Below, piece by piece: positions 9,933-19,175 of a stretch of 64,000 bases of DNA. The translations under genes were made by a program, and so were the position numbers. Source of the DNA: Bacillota bacterium (lineage in GTDB: Bacteria > Bacillota > Clostridia > Lachnospirales > Lachnospiraceae); the NCBI GenBank assembly GCA_023418475.1, contig JAEZZO010000073.1:61183-125182 (forward strand), written 5' to 3'. The notes under the pieces are model-generated. The model ran no database searches. It was given only the letters and a program-made list of their open reading frames with translations, and was not told the origin of the DNA. Each line of letters begins with the position of its first letter. The first letter of the stretch is position 1.

Positions 9933-11777
9933 ATGTTTTGTTATAAAAAAATTACGGAGGATTTGTTCTGGGTTGGAGGAAATAACCGCAGATTATCAAT
10001 GTTTGAAGGAGTATATCCGGTTCCTGAAGGTGTCTCATACAACTCTTACTTATTAATGGATGAAAAGACCGTGTTATTTGATACGGTTGATCAGGCAGTC
10101 ACAAAAGTATTTTTTGAGAATATCGCAGAAATACTTGGAGACAGAAAACTGGACTATCTGGTGGTACACCATATGGAACCGGATCACTCGTCTGCGATTG
10201 CGCAAATCATTCTACTGCATCCGGAAGTGAAGATTGTCTGCAATGCCAAGATTTCGGCTATGATGAAGCAGTTTTTTGAATTTGATACGGATTTTGATGA
10301 AAGAGCAGTCCTTGTTAAGGAAGGTGATATGATATCTTCCGGCAGACATAATCTTACGTTTCTCATGGCACCTATGGTACATTGGCCGGAGGTTATGGTT
10401 ACCTATGATACTACGGATAAAATATTATTTTCAGCGGATGCATTCGGTAGCTTTGGGGCTTTAAACGGAGCGATTTTTGCCGATGAAGTGGATTTTGACC
10501 GTGATTTTCTGGATGAATCAAGAAGGTATTATACAAATATTGTCGGCAAATACGGAACCCAGGTTCAGGCATTGCTAAAAAAAGCATCTGCGGTTGAAAT
10601 TAATCTGCTTTGCCCGCTGCACGGGTTTGTATGGAGAAAGAATATAGGCTACTATATAGAAAAATATATGAAATGGAGTACCTATACACCGGAAGATAAC
10701 GGTGTCGTGATAGCCTATGCTTCCATATACGGTAATACAGAGAATGCCGCAGAAATTCTGTCCGGCCGTTTGCGGGATAGGGGTATCCGCACAGTAATGT
10801 ACGATGTTTCGGTTACACATGCTTCGGAAATAATTGCGGCAGCTTTCAAATGGAGTCATCTGGTACTGGCATCTACCACCTATAATGCCGGAGTATTTAT
10901 TAAAATGGATGACCTGCTCCATGATCTGGTTGCCCATAATATTCAAAACAGAACGGTAGCTGTCATTGAGAATGGTTCCTGGGCAGCAACCAGTGGAAAT
11001 CTAATTCGTTCGGAATTGGAAAAATGTAAAAATATGACTATTTTAGACCAGAAAATCAGCATAAAATCCTCTCTGAAGAAAGGACAGCTCGCTGAACTTG
11101 ATGCGTTAGTGCAGGCAATTGCGGATTCCATGCCAAAAACCGAAGCAATCAGTCATACGCAGAAAATTGAAACAAACTCTTTATTTAAGATTTCGTATGG
11201 TTTGTTTGTACTTACTGCAAGACAGGGTGTAAAAGACAACGGATGTATCATCAATACGGTAATGCAGATTACGAATGCACCAAACAGGGTTGCGATTGCT
11301 GTAAATAAGGCAAACTATACCCATGACATGATACTGAAGACAAAGCAATTTAATATCTCGGTCTTAACGACAGATGCTCCGTTCCAGCTCTTTAAGCAGT
11401 TTGGCTTCCAGAGCGGTAAGGATGTAGATAAATTTGCACAGGAGAAGGAAGAAAAACGAACAGAAAACAATCTGCGCTACCTGGGAGAGTATTCCAATGC
11501 AGTAATTTCAGGTAAGGTGATTGAGACCTGTGACTATGATACACATACAGTATTTATTGCGGATATTACCGAAGCAATGTTAATTTCCAATGCACCAAGC
11601 GTAACCTATCAATATTATTTGGATCATATCAAGCCAAAGCCACAGCCGATGGAAGAAGTAAAGAAAGGTTATGTATGCAAGATATGCGGTTTTGTATACG
11701 AAGGCGATGAGCTTCCGGAGGGATATATTTGTCCCATTTGCAAGCATGGAGTGGAAGATTTTGAACGGATTGGATAA
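9933..11777 (+). CDS. Flavo-diiron protein with flavin reductase and rubredoxin domains
   Basis: A 614-residue cytoplasmic O2/NO-reducing enzyme. Four domains are visible: a metallo-beta-lactamase fold with diiron motif H80-x-E82-x-D84-H85 (residues 1-250); a flavodoxin domain starting VVIAYASIYGNTENA (about 253-395); a flavin reductase-like domain (about 415-560); and a rubredoxin domain with Cys582, Cys585, Cys600 and Cys603. The family passes electrons from NAD(P)H through FMN to the diiron site and reduces O2 to water or NO to N2O. Having reductase and rubredoxin on one chain suggests a self-sufficient scavenger for an anaerobe. AGGAGG precedes the ATG. NAD(P)H use is inferred. Confidence 0.9.
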   Translation: MFCYKKITEDLFWVGGNNRRLSMFEGVYPVPEGVSYNSYLLMDEKTVLFDTVDQAVTKVFFENIAEILGDRKLDYLVVHHMEPDHSSAIAQIILLHPEVKIVCNAKISAMMKQFFEFDTDFDERAVLVKEGDMISSGRHNLTFLMAPMVHWPEVMVTYDTTDKILFSADAFGSFGALNGAIFADEVDFDRDFLDESRRYYTNIVGKYGTQVQALLKKASAVEINLLCPLHGFVWRKNIGYYIEKYMKWSTYTPEDNGVVIAYASIYGNTENAAEILSGRLRDRGIRTVMYDVSVTHASEIIAAAFKWSHLVLASTTYNAGVFIKMDDLLHDLVAHNIQNRTVAVIENGSWAATSGNLIRSELEKCKNMTILDQKISIKSSLKKGQLAELDALVQAIADSMPKTEAISHTQKIETNSLFKISYGLFVLTARQGVKDNGCIINTVMQITNAPNRVAIAVNKANYTHDMILKTKQFNISVLTTDAPFQLFKQFGFQSGKDVDKFAQEKEEKRTENNLRYLGEYSNAVISGKVIETCDYDTHTVFIADITEAMLISNAPSVTYQYYLDHIKPKPQPMEEVKKGYVCKICGFVYEGDELPEGYICPICKHGVEDFERIG

Positions 11778-11867
11778 GTATTCGAAGAGAAACTTGATTT
11801 TCTTTGATTTCGTAGTATAATAATTTTGGACAGGGCAATTTATATTGACTTGTCTGTAGTTTATAAA

Positions 11868-11953
11868 ACGGGGTGCTCACAATTAGTGGGCTGAGAGTAA
11901 GCTGAATGCTTTAACCCATAACCTGATTTGGATAATGCCAACGTAGGGATATA
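11868..11953 (+). promoter_or_regulatory. TPP riboswitch (THI element)
   Basis: The conserved blocks are in order: GGGGTGC, GGCTGAGA, ACCC, ACCTGATTTGGATAATGCCA and CGTAGGGA. These make the pyrimidine- and pyrophosphate-binding arms. It precedes thiM-thiE-thiD, with an intrinsic terminator just downstream, so thiamine pyrophosphate most likely causes premature termination. Confidence 0.95.
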
Positions 11954-11965
11954 GTATAGTAGTTT

Positions 11966-12004
11966 ACTGCGTATATACTTCTTTGGTGTATACGCAGTTT
12001 TTTT
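11966..12004 (+). terminator. Riboswitch expression-platform terminator
   Basis: ACTGCGTATA pairs with TATACGCAGT across a short loop, followed by seven T. It starts 13 bases after the TPP aptamer. Confidence 0.85.
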
Positions 12005-12036
12005 AGTTCACAGGCAAAAATTTCTATAAAATAGAC

Positions 12037-12073
12037 CCTTGGAAGGATGCGCAGCTTCGCGCATTCCATCCGC
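12037..12073. repeat. Dispersed intergenic repeat, copy near thiM
   Basis: CCCTTGGAAGGATGCGCAGC followed by TTCGCGC matches 22262-22289 nearly base for base. It can fold, since GGATGCGC is partly complementary to GCGCATTCC. It lies between the riboswitch terminator and thiM. Confidence 0.6.
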
Positions 12074-12124
12074 ATCAGAGTTACAAATTAAAGATGTGCA
12101 AAAAAGCACAGGAATGGAGAAAAA

Positions 12125-12946
12125 ATGATAAGTAACTGTATTGCTAATGTTCGTAAGAATGCACCGCTAGTACACAATATCACAAACTATGTTACCGTAA
12201 ATGATGTGGCAAACATATTGCTGGCATGTGGGGGAAGCCCGATCATGTCTGATGATTTAGACGAGGTCCTGGAGATAACATCTATTTGCCAGGGACTAAA
12301 TATCAATATCGGAACGTTAAATAAGAGCATAATTCCTTCGATGTTTCTAGCAGGGAGGAGGGCAAATGAACTGGGACATCAGGTACTTCTGGACCCGGTA
12401 GGTGCCGGAGCCAGTGTTCTTAGAACGGAAACAGCCCTGAAGCTGATGGGAGAAATCCGGTTCGATGTAATCAGAGGAAACATATCTGAAATAAAGACAC
12501 TGGCACTTGGCAGCGGCAATACGAAGGGAGTAGATGCAGATATAGCGGATGCTGTGACAGAGAATACACTGGAGGGCTCAATTGCTTTTGTGAAAGCATT
12601 TTCCGAAAGAACAGGAAGTGTCATTGCAGTTACAGGCGCGATTGATCTTGTCGCTGATCAGAAAAAATGCTATGTTATCCGCAATGGTCGTTCCGAAATG
12701 GGGAAAATAACAGGAACAGGTTGTCAATTGTCAGGAATGATGACAGCATTTCTGTCTGCAAATAAGGACAACTGTCTGGAAGCCGCAGCGGCAGCCGTGT
12801 GTGCTATGGGTCTGGCCGGAGAAATTGGCTGGAGCAGGATGCTGCCAGGAGAAGGAAATGCAACTTACCGGAACAGAATAATAGACTCCATTTACCAGAT
12901 GGATGAAGTCATTCTGGAAAGAGGAGCAAAATATGAAATTAGATAA
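12125..12946 (+). CDS. thiM: Hydroxyethylthiazole kinase
   Basis: 273 residues. It phosphorylates 4-methyl-5-(2-hydroxyethyl)thiazole with ATP to rescue the thiazole half of thiamine. It is a ribokinase-fold protein: NISEIKTL and the anion-hole loop GTGCQLSG near residue 198 are visible. First gene after the TPP riboswitch; its end overlaps thiE by 14 bases, pointing to coupled translation. The window holds the salvage branch only; no thiC or thiG is present. Confidence 0.95.
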   Translation: MISNCIANVRKNAPLVHNITNYVTVNDVANILLACGGSPIMSDDLDEVLEITSICQGLNINIGTLNKSIIPSMFLAGRRANELGHQVLLDPVGAGASVLRTETALKLMGEIRFDVIRGNISEIKTLALGSGNTKGVDADIADAVTENTLEGSIAFVKAFSERTGSVIAVTGAIDLVADQKKCYVIRNGRSEMGKITGTGCQLSGMMTAFLSANKDNCLEAAAAAVCAMGLAGEIGWSRMLPGEGNATYRNRIIDSIYQMDEVILERGAKYEIR

Positions 12947-13580
12947 GAAAACTTTATTATTATATGCAGTGACAGACCGTACCTGGCTGAAAGGAGAAAC
13001 ATTATACAGCCAGGTTGAAAGAGCTCTAAAGGGGGGAGTAAGCTTTGTACAGCTTCGAGAGAAAACCCTGGATACCGAAGCCTTTCTTTTAATAGCTCAG
13101 GAAATCAGGGAGCTTTGCAAAAAATACAAAGTACCGTTTGTGATAAATGATAATGCCACGATTGCTGCAGCCATAGACGCAGATGGTGTGCATGTTGGGC
13201 AATCTGATATGGAGATCCAAGATGTCAGAAAGAAACTGGGACCGGATAAAATCGTGGGAGTTTCTGCACAGACGGTGGAACAGGCGCTTCTGGCGCAACA
13301 AAGGGGTGCAGATTACCTTGGTGTGGGTGCAGTATTTCCTACAGGTTCGAAAGCGGATGCTATGGAGGTAAACCATGACACATTGCAGGCAATTTGCACA
13401 GCAGTCAGTATACCCGTAATTGCAATCGGAGGAATTGGTAAAAACAACGTTATGCAGCTTACAAATTCAGGAATATGCGGAATAGCAGTAATCAGTGCCA
13501 TCTTCGCGCAGCCTGATATTGAGAAATCAGCGCAGGAGCTAAGAGCTTTAACGGAGAAAATGGTGGAGGAAGGATTATGA
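12933..13580 (+). CDS. thiE: Thiamine-phosphate synthase
   Basis: 215 residues from the ATG at 12933, which has AGAGGAG at proper spacing; an in-frame ATG 30 bases upstream lies inside thiM without a site. The enzyme joins hydroxymethylpyrimidine pyrophosphate and thiazole phosphate to give thiamine phosphate. TIM-barrel motifs VQLREK, INDN, GVHVGQSD and GVGAVFPTGSK are present. It receives the products of ThiM and ThiD encoded on either side. Confidence 0.95.
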   Translation: MKLDKKTLLLYAVTDRTWLKGETLYSQVERALKGGVSFVQLREKTLDTEAFLLIAQEIRELCKKYKVPFVINDNATIAAAIDADGVHVGQSDMEIQDVRKKLGPDKIVGVSAQTVEQALLAQQRGADYLGVGAVFPTGSKADAMEVNHDTLQAICTAVSIPVIAIGGIGKNNVMQLTNSGICGIAVISAIFAQPDIEKSAQELRALTEKMVEEGL

Positions 13581-14368
13581 GAACAGCATTAACAATTGCA
13601 GGAAGCGATGTGAGCGGAGGAGCCGGTATCCAGGCGGATATTAAGACAATGACGGCAAACGGTGTATATGCCATGAGTGCAATCACGGCATTAACAGCAC
13701 AAAATACGACCGGTGTTTATCGGATCATGGAGGTTCCTGAGGATTTTTTAGCAGCGCAGTTGGATGCTGTTTTTACGGATATAGATCCGGATGCAATTAA
13801 GATCGGAATGGTTTCATCATCAGCTCTGATTAAAATCATAGCAAAGAAATTAGTGGAATTCCACGCAAAAAATGTTGTGCTGGATCCTGTTATGGTGGCA
13901 TCCAGCGGCTCCGGATTAATTAAGGAGGATGCAGTTTTCCTATTAAAGAAGTATCTTTTTCCTATTTCCGCACTGATTACACCAAACATACCTGAGACGG
14001 AGGTGCTTTCGGGTATGAAAATAAACACATCAGATGATATGATTACTGCAGCAAAGCAGATCAGTGAAGAGTATCACTGTGCTGTTTTATGCAAAGGGGG
14101 TCACCGTACAATGGATGCGAATGATCTCTTATATAAAGATGGAAGGTATCAATGGTTTATCGGTAATAAGATTGATAACCCAAATACGCACGGAACCGGA
14201 TGCACTTTATCGAGTGCAATTGCTTCCAATCTGGCTAAGGATTACACGCTTGAACAGTCGGTTGAGAAAGCAAAAGTCTATCTCTCAGGAGCGCTTGGCG
14301 CTTATCTTGACCTGGGAAAAGGCAGTGGTCCTCTAAATCATGCATATGCAATCAAAGGAGAATATTAG
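13577..14368 (+). CDS. thiD: Hydroxymethylpyrimidine (phosphate) kinase
   Basis: 263 residues; start overlaps the thiE stop by four bases (ATGA). It phosphorylates hydroxymethylpyrimidine twice to the pyrophosphate. Motifs: AGSDVSGGAGIQADIKT at the N-terminus, MVASSGSGL in the middle and NTHGTGCTLSSAIA near residue 208, the ATP-site anion hole. It completes the riboswitch-controlled salvage operon. Confidence 0.95.
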   Translation: MRTALTIAGSDVSGGAGIQADIKTMTANGVYAMSAITALTAQNTTGVYRIMEVPEDFLAAQLDAVFTDIDPDAIKIGMVSSSALIKIIAKKLVEFHAKNVVLDPVMVASSGSGLIKEDAVFLLKKYLFPISALITPNIPETEVLSGMKINTSDDMITAAKQISEEYHCAVLCKGGHRTMDANDLLYKDGRYQWFIGNKIDNPNTHGTGCTLSSAIASNLAKDYTLEQSVEKAKVYLSGALGAYLDLGKGSGPLNHAYAIKGEY

Positions 14369-14749
14369 TAAAGGGACAAGAGTTAAAATCTTAACAATAT
14401 CTTTATTAGGCATTTCTGCGTTTTTCTGGTATGATATTATCCGATGAATAATTTATATAGAGTGATTTGATTTATGCAAATTGTTATAAGTGAATTATCT
14501 GGAATGAGTTGTTTCGAGTGAAAAGATGTTGATATTTAACAAATTATCGTTTTGAAATTTGGAAAAATCTATTAGATAGTGAAGGCATAAGAATCGATAT
14601 GTATGTGTTTATGTACAATATGCTGTAAGGAAGGATTATTTTGCTGTCTTTAGTGATTCTTTTGATGATTTTGATGATTTTGAAATATATTTCTGGATTT
14701 ATTTTAAAGAGAGGTATATTATATAGAAAAACGTTGGGAGTGATATGGC
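14369..14749. other. Intergenic region without recognised gene
   Basis: AT-rich. There is no clear terminator after thiD. An extended -10-like TGGTATGAT lies near 14430. A short GATTTTGAT repetition occurs near 14663-14685. Nothing else is recognised. Confidence 0.3.
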
Positions 14750-15163
14750 ATGAAGAAAAATATAGTAAAAATATTATTGTCTGTATTTACCATAATACTG
14801 ATTCTTTTTGCTTCATATGCTTCTTACTATAACACAATCAATGCGGTTAAAAGAGCTAAAATAAAAGAAGTGCAGGAAGTACAATATGAAAGTGCAAATT
14901 GTTTTTCTATCATGAATGCTCTTTCGTCCGACATTGATAATACGGCGTATGCACAGGAAAGTACCAGAATGGATTTAGTGGAGATTATCAGCAGCAGAGC
15001 TTTATCTATTATCTTGATTCTGGCAATTATTCTTTCATTATTTCAATTCTATTTATACATACGAAATTGGATGATTACAATTTCTCAATCTAATAATAAT
15101 TTATTATTAGTGCATTATTTTCACGTGAAAGACGGAAAAAAAGATGCACTGTCTCGAGTCTGA
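14750..15163 (+). CDS. Hypothetical small membrane protein
   Basis: 137 residues with two hydrophobic helices (about 7-27 and 84-105) and a polar 55-residue loop between them that probably lies outside. GGGAG lies 9-13 bases before the ATG. It sits in the place where atpI is usually found ahead of an ATP synthase operon, but its sequence does not look like AtpI and 230 bases separate it from atpB. I do not recognise the family. Confidence 0.55.
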   Translation: MKKNIVKILLSVFTIILILFASYASYYNTINAVKRAKIKEVQEVQYESANCFSIMNALSSDIDNTAYAQESTRMDLVEIISSRALSIILILAIILSLFQFYLYIRNWMITISQSNNNLLLVHYFHVKDGKKDALSRV

Positions 15164-15395
15164 TAGGACCCCCATTTTCTTTGTTATTTTATGCTATTCA
15201 GTTATAAATATATTTTACTTGTGGGAATCGGTATCTTGTGAGTTATTTACCCAAGCAGTTTTTTTAATAGCTGATTAGTCATTAAAATTAAATATATTCT
15301 TATCTGCCAATGAAGGTTTTTTTTGGTGTTTTATTTATGTGCTTTTTTACCAATACTAATTTGCAGAAAAGTAAATTTTTAAGGAGGTGAAATGA

Positions 15396-16085
15396 ATGCA
15401 GGACTTAGCAACTAAGCTTATGGATGAATTAGACAGCAAAACATGTTTTACCATACATGCTTTCGGAGGAATACCCGTCTCGAATTCAATCGTGGTCACC
15501 TGGGGCATCATGGCATTTCTAATGATACTTACTTTGATTTTTGTAAGAAATTTGAAAATGGTTCCGGATAAGCCGCAGATAGTTGTGGAGACGATAGTTG
15601 GTTTTATAAACAACTTCTTTCTGGATATACTGGGAGAACATGGTAAACGCTATGTTCCGTATCTTGGTACTGTAATGTTATATCTTGTCTGTTCCAACAT
15701 TATCGGTTTATTTGGCTTTACACCGCCAACAAAGGATTTGAACGTAACAGCAGGTCTTGCCATAATGAGTATTATTTTAATTGAGTATTCCGGAGTGCAT
15801 GCAAAAGGTGTGAAGGGATGGTTGAAGAGTTTTGCTGAACCTATGCCGATTATGGCACCAATTAACTTCCTGGAAATATTTATCCGGCCGTTATCACTTT
15901 GTATGCGACTATTTGGTAATATTTTGGGTGGTTTTGTTGTAATGGAATTATTGAAAATTATAGTTCCGGCGATTGTCCCAATACCGTTTAGCTTATATTT
16001 CGATATATTTGACGGAATAATTCAGGCATATGTATTTGTGTTTTTAACATCTTTGTTTATGCAGGAAAAGATGGAGTCGGAATAA
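15396..16085 (+). CDS. atpB: F0 ATP synthase subunit a
   Basis: 229 residues, five to six membrane helices. It forms the ion half-channels and rotates the c ring; the essential Arg lies in LCMRLFGNILGG. AAGGAGG sits 8 bases before the ATG at 15396 (an out-of-frame ATG is four bases earlier). First gene of the atpBEEFHAGDC operon. Confidence 0.95.
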   Translation: MQDLATKLMDELDSKTCFTIHAFGGIPVSNSIVVTWGIMAFLMILTLIFVRNLKMVPDKPQIVVETIVGFINNFFLDILGEHGKRYVPYLGTVMLYLVCSNIIGLFGFTPPTKDLNVTAGLAIMSIILIEYSGVHAKGVKGWLKSFAEPMPIMAPINFLEIFIRPLSLCMRLFGNILGGFVVMELLKIIVPAIVPIPFSLYFDIFDGIIQAYVFVFLTSLFMQEKMESE

Positions 16086-16187
16086 GCTTCACATGCTATA
16101 GGGTAATTTATTGTGAAGCTATATGAGATTGGTTTGATCTAAGAGATAATGTGTAAAAAATAAATTGCAAAGTAAGGAGAGGATAAC

Positions 16188-16412
16188 ATGACAGCATTAA
16201 TAGGAATTGGAGCAGGAATTGCAGTTTTAACCGGTGTGGGAGCTGGTATAGGTATTGGTATTGCAACATCAAAGGCTACGGAAGCAATCGCAAGACAGCC
16301 TGAGGCCAAAGGCGATATTAATAAAGCATTATTACTTGGCTGCGCATTAGCGGAAGCAACTGCTATTTATGGTTTCGTAATAGCACTTTTAATAATATTA
16401 TTTTTAAAATAA
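16188..16412 (+). CDS. atpE: F0 ATP synthase subunit c, copy 1
   Basis: 74 residues, a two-helix hairpin that makes the rotor ring. ARQPEAKGD is the polar loop; the ion-carrying Glu is in ALAEATAIYG. The first-helix Gln of sodium-type rings is Ile here and the Ser after the Glu is Ala, so proton coupling is more likely (inference). The neighbour encodes exactly the same protein with about 34 of 74 codons differing silently. Confidence 0.95.
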   Translation: MTALIGIGAGIAVLTGVGAGIGIGIATSKATEAIARQPEAKGDINKALLLGCALAEATAIYGFVIALLIILFLK

Positions 16413-16434
16413 CAAATATAAAGGAGACTAAAAC

Positions 16435-16659
16435 ATGACAGCATTAATAGGAATTGGAGCAGGAATCGCGGTTTTAACCGGTGTAGGAGCAGGAATCGGT
16501 ATCGGAATTGCAACTTCGAAAGCAACAGAAGCAATTGCAAGACAGCCGGAAGCGAAAGGCGATATCAATAAAGCATTATTACTTGGCTGTGCTCTGGCGG
16601 AGGCAACCGCTATTTACGGATTTGTTATTGCTTTATTAATTATTCTTTTCTTAAAATAA
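16435..16659 (+). CDS. atpE: F0 ATP synthase subunit c, copy 2
   Basis: Identical in protein sequence to the preceding gene and 22 bases from it, with its own AAAGGAG site. The silent divergence argues for an old duplication under strong protein constraint, or partial gene conversion. Two genes may raise c-subunit supply, as many copies are needed per ring. Confidence 0.95.
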   Translation: MTALIGIGAGIAVLTGVGAGIGIGIATSKATEAIARQPEAKGDINKALLLGCALAEATAIYGFVIALLIILFLK

Positions 16660-16681
16660 TAAGCTTTAGGAGGGAATTACA

Positions 16682-17167
16682 TTGTTAAATTTAAATTGGG
16701 AAATTATATGGGATATTGTGAATGTCCTGGTTCTTTTCCTTTTCCTGAAGCATTTTCTGTTTAAACCGGTAACAGAGATGATGGAAAAGAGAGCGAATAC
16801 AATATCGGACTCCCTGCAGGAAGCGGATGACAGAAAAGCCGAAGCATATCAGATGAAAATGGATTATGAGGAAGACTTAAAGCATGCTTCAGAAAAAGCA
16901 ACTGATATCATTAAGCAAGCAAGAGAAAGAGCGGATATCGAATATAATAAGAAGCTGGAGGATGCAAAGGAAGAAGCTTCCAAAGTAATGGCAGAAGCAA
17001 ATAAAGCAATCGAGCTTGAAAAAAAGAAATCTTTGGAAAGTGCTCAGGCGGAAATAGCCGGTATTGCTATGCTGGCCGCTGCTAAGGTAATTGGTAAAAA
17101 TGTGGATGACAATTCCAACAAACAATTCCTCGGTGACTTCCTGAAAGAAGTAGGTGCTTCAAAATGA
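16682..17167 (+). CDS. atpF: F0 ATP synthase subunit b
   Basis: 161 residues. One N-terminal membrane helix (about 8-26) then a long charged coiled coil that forms the outer stalk. It starts with TTG, 8 bases after AGGAGG; no ATG is available in position. Its stop overlaps atpH. Confidence 0.93.
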   Translation: MLNLNWEIIWDIVNVLVLFLFLKHFLFKPVTEMMEKRANTISDSLQEADDRKAEAYQMKMDYEEDLKHASEKATDIIKQARERADIEYNKKLEDAKEEASKVMAEANKAIELEKKKSLESAQAEIAGIAMLAAAKVIGKNVDDNSNKQFLGDFLKEVGASK

Positions 17168-17670
17168 CATCCCAGCGTGCTATTAATTATGCAAAGGTTT
17201 TATATTCATTAGAGCTTCAGGAAGAAACGATAAAAAATACCAGGAACCTTCTGGCAAGCTGTGGTGAGTTAGTAGAGGCCCTGGAAAATCCGGCAGTAAA
17301 ACAACCGGAGAAGGAAGCCGTAATAGATGCTCTTTTTGAAAAAGAAATCTATGGTTTTCTCAAGGTATTATGTGAGAATAATATTATTGGTAAATATGCG
17401 GAGATATTCAGTGCATATGAGGATATCGTATTAGAACAGAAGAGTATTCTGAAAGCAAAGCTTACTTATGCAATAAAACCGGAGGAAGAAGAGATTACTC
17501 TGATTAAAAAAATGCTTTGTGAGAAATATCAGAAAGCGGATGTTTTATTGGAATTGGAGAAAGATGCCTCTTTGATCGGCGGTTATGTATTGCAGATAGG
17601 TAATCGTGAATTTGACAAAAGTATTAAAGGAGCTTTATCAGAAATGCAGAAAACTCTTATTGGGAGGTGA
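17164..17670 (+). CDS. atpH: F1 ATP synthase subunit delta
   Basis: 168 residues. It ties the stator stalk to the top of the alpha3beta3 head. ATGA overlap with atpF. The C-terminal LIGGYVLQIGNREFDKSIKG block is typical of the family. Confidence 0.93.
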   Translation: MTSQRAINYAKVLYSLELQEETIKNTRNLLASCGELVEALENPAVKQPEKEAVIDALFEKEIYGFLKVLCENNIIGKYAEIFSAYEDIVLEQKSILKAKLTYAIKPEEEEITLIKKMLCEKYQKADVLLELEKDASLIGGYVLQIGNREFDKSIKGALSEMQKTLIGR

Positions 17671-17675
17671 AGTGT

Positions 17676-19175
17676 TTGAGTAACAACAATCAGAATGATA
17701 TTATTTCTGTTTTAAAGAGTGAAATAAAAGATTATGAAATAAAAACAACCGTGAAAGAAACAGGAACAGTGATTAGCATTGGTGATGGTATCGCTAATGT
17801 GTATGGACTTGATAATGCAATGTATGGCGAGCTGGTTGAATTTGAGACTGGAGTTCGTGGTATTGTACAAAATCTTGAGACAAAGACAATCGGCTGTGTT
17901 TTGTTAGGCTCAGACTACGGACTTACAGAAGGCTCCAGAGTAGTAAGGACACAGAAAAGGGCCGGTGTACCGGTATCGGATCAATTGATTGGCAGAGTAG
18001 TGAATGCACTTGGAAATCCGATTGACGGAAAGGGTGCGATAGAGGCTAAGGAATTTTTTCCGATTGAGAATGAAGCTCCTGGTGTGTGCACAAGAAAACC
18101 GGTAACAGTGCCTCTGCAAACTGGTATTTTATCAATTGATTCCATGTTCCCGATTGGACGTGGACAAAGAGAATTAATTATCGGGGATCGTCAGACCGGT
18201 AAAACCTCTATCGCAATTGATACTATACTTAATCAAAAGGGACAGAATGTTATCTGCATTTATGTTGCAATTGGACAGAAAGCATCAACGGTTGCTCAGA
18301 TCGTAAATAATCTGACGAAGCATGGAGCTATGGATTATTCTATCGTAGTATCCTCTTCTGCCAGCGATTTGGCATCTTTGCAGTATATTGCACCGTATGC
18401 AGGCACTGCAATTGCAGAATATTTTATGAAGCAAGGCAGGGATGTGCTAATTGTATATGATGATCTTTCAAAGCATGCGGTAGCATACCGAACCATGTCA
18501 TTGCTGCTTGAGCGTTCACCGGGACGAGAAGCGTACCCGGGCGACGTATTTTATTTGCATTCCAGATTACTGGAACGTTCCTGCAGGGTTGAGGATGAGT
18601 ATGGCGGAGGTTCAATTACCGCACTGCCAATTATTGAAACCTTGGCAGGCGATGTATCTGCCTATATTCCTACCAATGTAATTTCCATAACAGATGGTCA
18701 GATATTTCTGGAGAGCGAGTTGTTCTTTTCCGGTATCAGACCGGCCGTTAATGTTGGCTTAAGTGTATCCCGTGTGGGTGGTGCTGCACAGACTAAGGCT
18801 ATGAAGAAAGCTGCAGGAGGTCTTCGTATTGACCTTGCACAATACAGAGAGATGGAAGTATTTACGCAGTTAAGTTCAGATCTTGATAAGACAACACAGG
18901 AACAGTTAGAGCATGGAAAACATCTGATGGAGCTTTTAAAGCAGCCTTTATCCAGACCATTGCCGTTGCATGAGCAGGTGATTTTATTGGTAGTTGCGAA
19001 TAATAGATTGTTTAATGATGTTCCGCTGAAACAGATGAAGCAGTTCAGAAGCGATCTGATGGATTTTTTCAGAGCAAGATATGCTACAATTATTGAGGAA
19101 TTAGATACAAAGAAAGTATTAACGGATGAATTGACAGCTCAGATTGTTAAGGCCGCACAGGAATTTAAGCAGTAA
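17676..19175 (+). CDS. atpA: F1 ATP synthase subunit alpha
   Basis: 499 residues from TTG at 17676, which lies 8 bases after GGGAGG; an in-frame GTG at 17667 overlaps that site and is unlikely. The P-loop GDRQTGKT and the region ALPIIETLAGDVSAYIPTN are present. Non-catalytic nucleotide-binding subunit. Unlike the tight upstream junctions, 160 bases separate it from atpG. Confidence 0.95.
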   Translation: MSNNNQNDIISVLKSEIKDYEIKTTVKETGTVISIGDGIANVYGLDNAMYGELVEFETGVRGIVQNLETKTIGCVLLGSDYGLTEGSRVVRTQKRAGVPVSDQLIGRVVNALGNPIDGKGAIEAKEFFPIENEAPGVCTRKPVTVPLQTGILSIDSMFPIGRGQRELIIGDRQTGKTSIAIDTILNQKGQNVICIYVAIGQKASTVAQIVNNLTKHGAMDYSIVVSSSASDLASLQYIAPYAGTAIAEYFMKQGRDVLIVYDDLSKHAVAYRTMSLLLERSPGREAYPGDVFYLHSRLLERSCRVEDEYGGGSITALPIIETLAGDVSAYIPTNVISITDGQIFLESELFFSGIRPAVNVGLSVSRVGGAAQTKAMKKAAGGLRIDLAQYREMEVFTQLSSDLDKTTQEQLEHGKHLMELLKQPLSRPLPLHEQVILLVVANNRLFNDVPLKQMKQFRSDLMDFFRARYATIIEELDTKKVLTDELTAQIVKAAQEFKQ

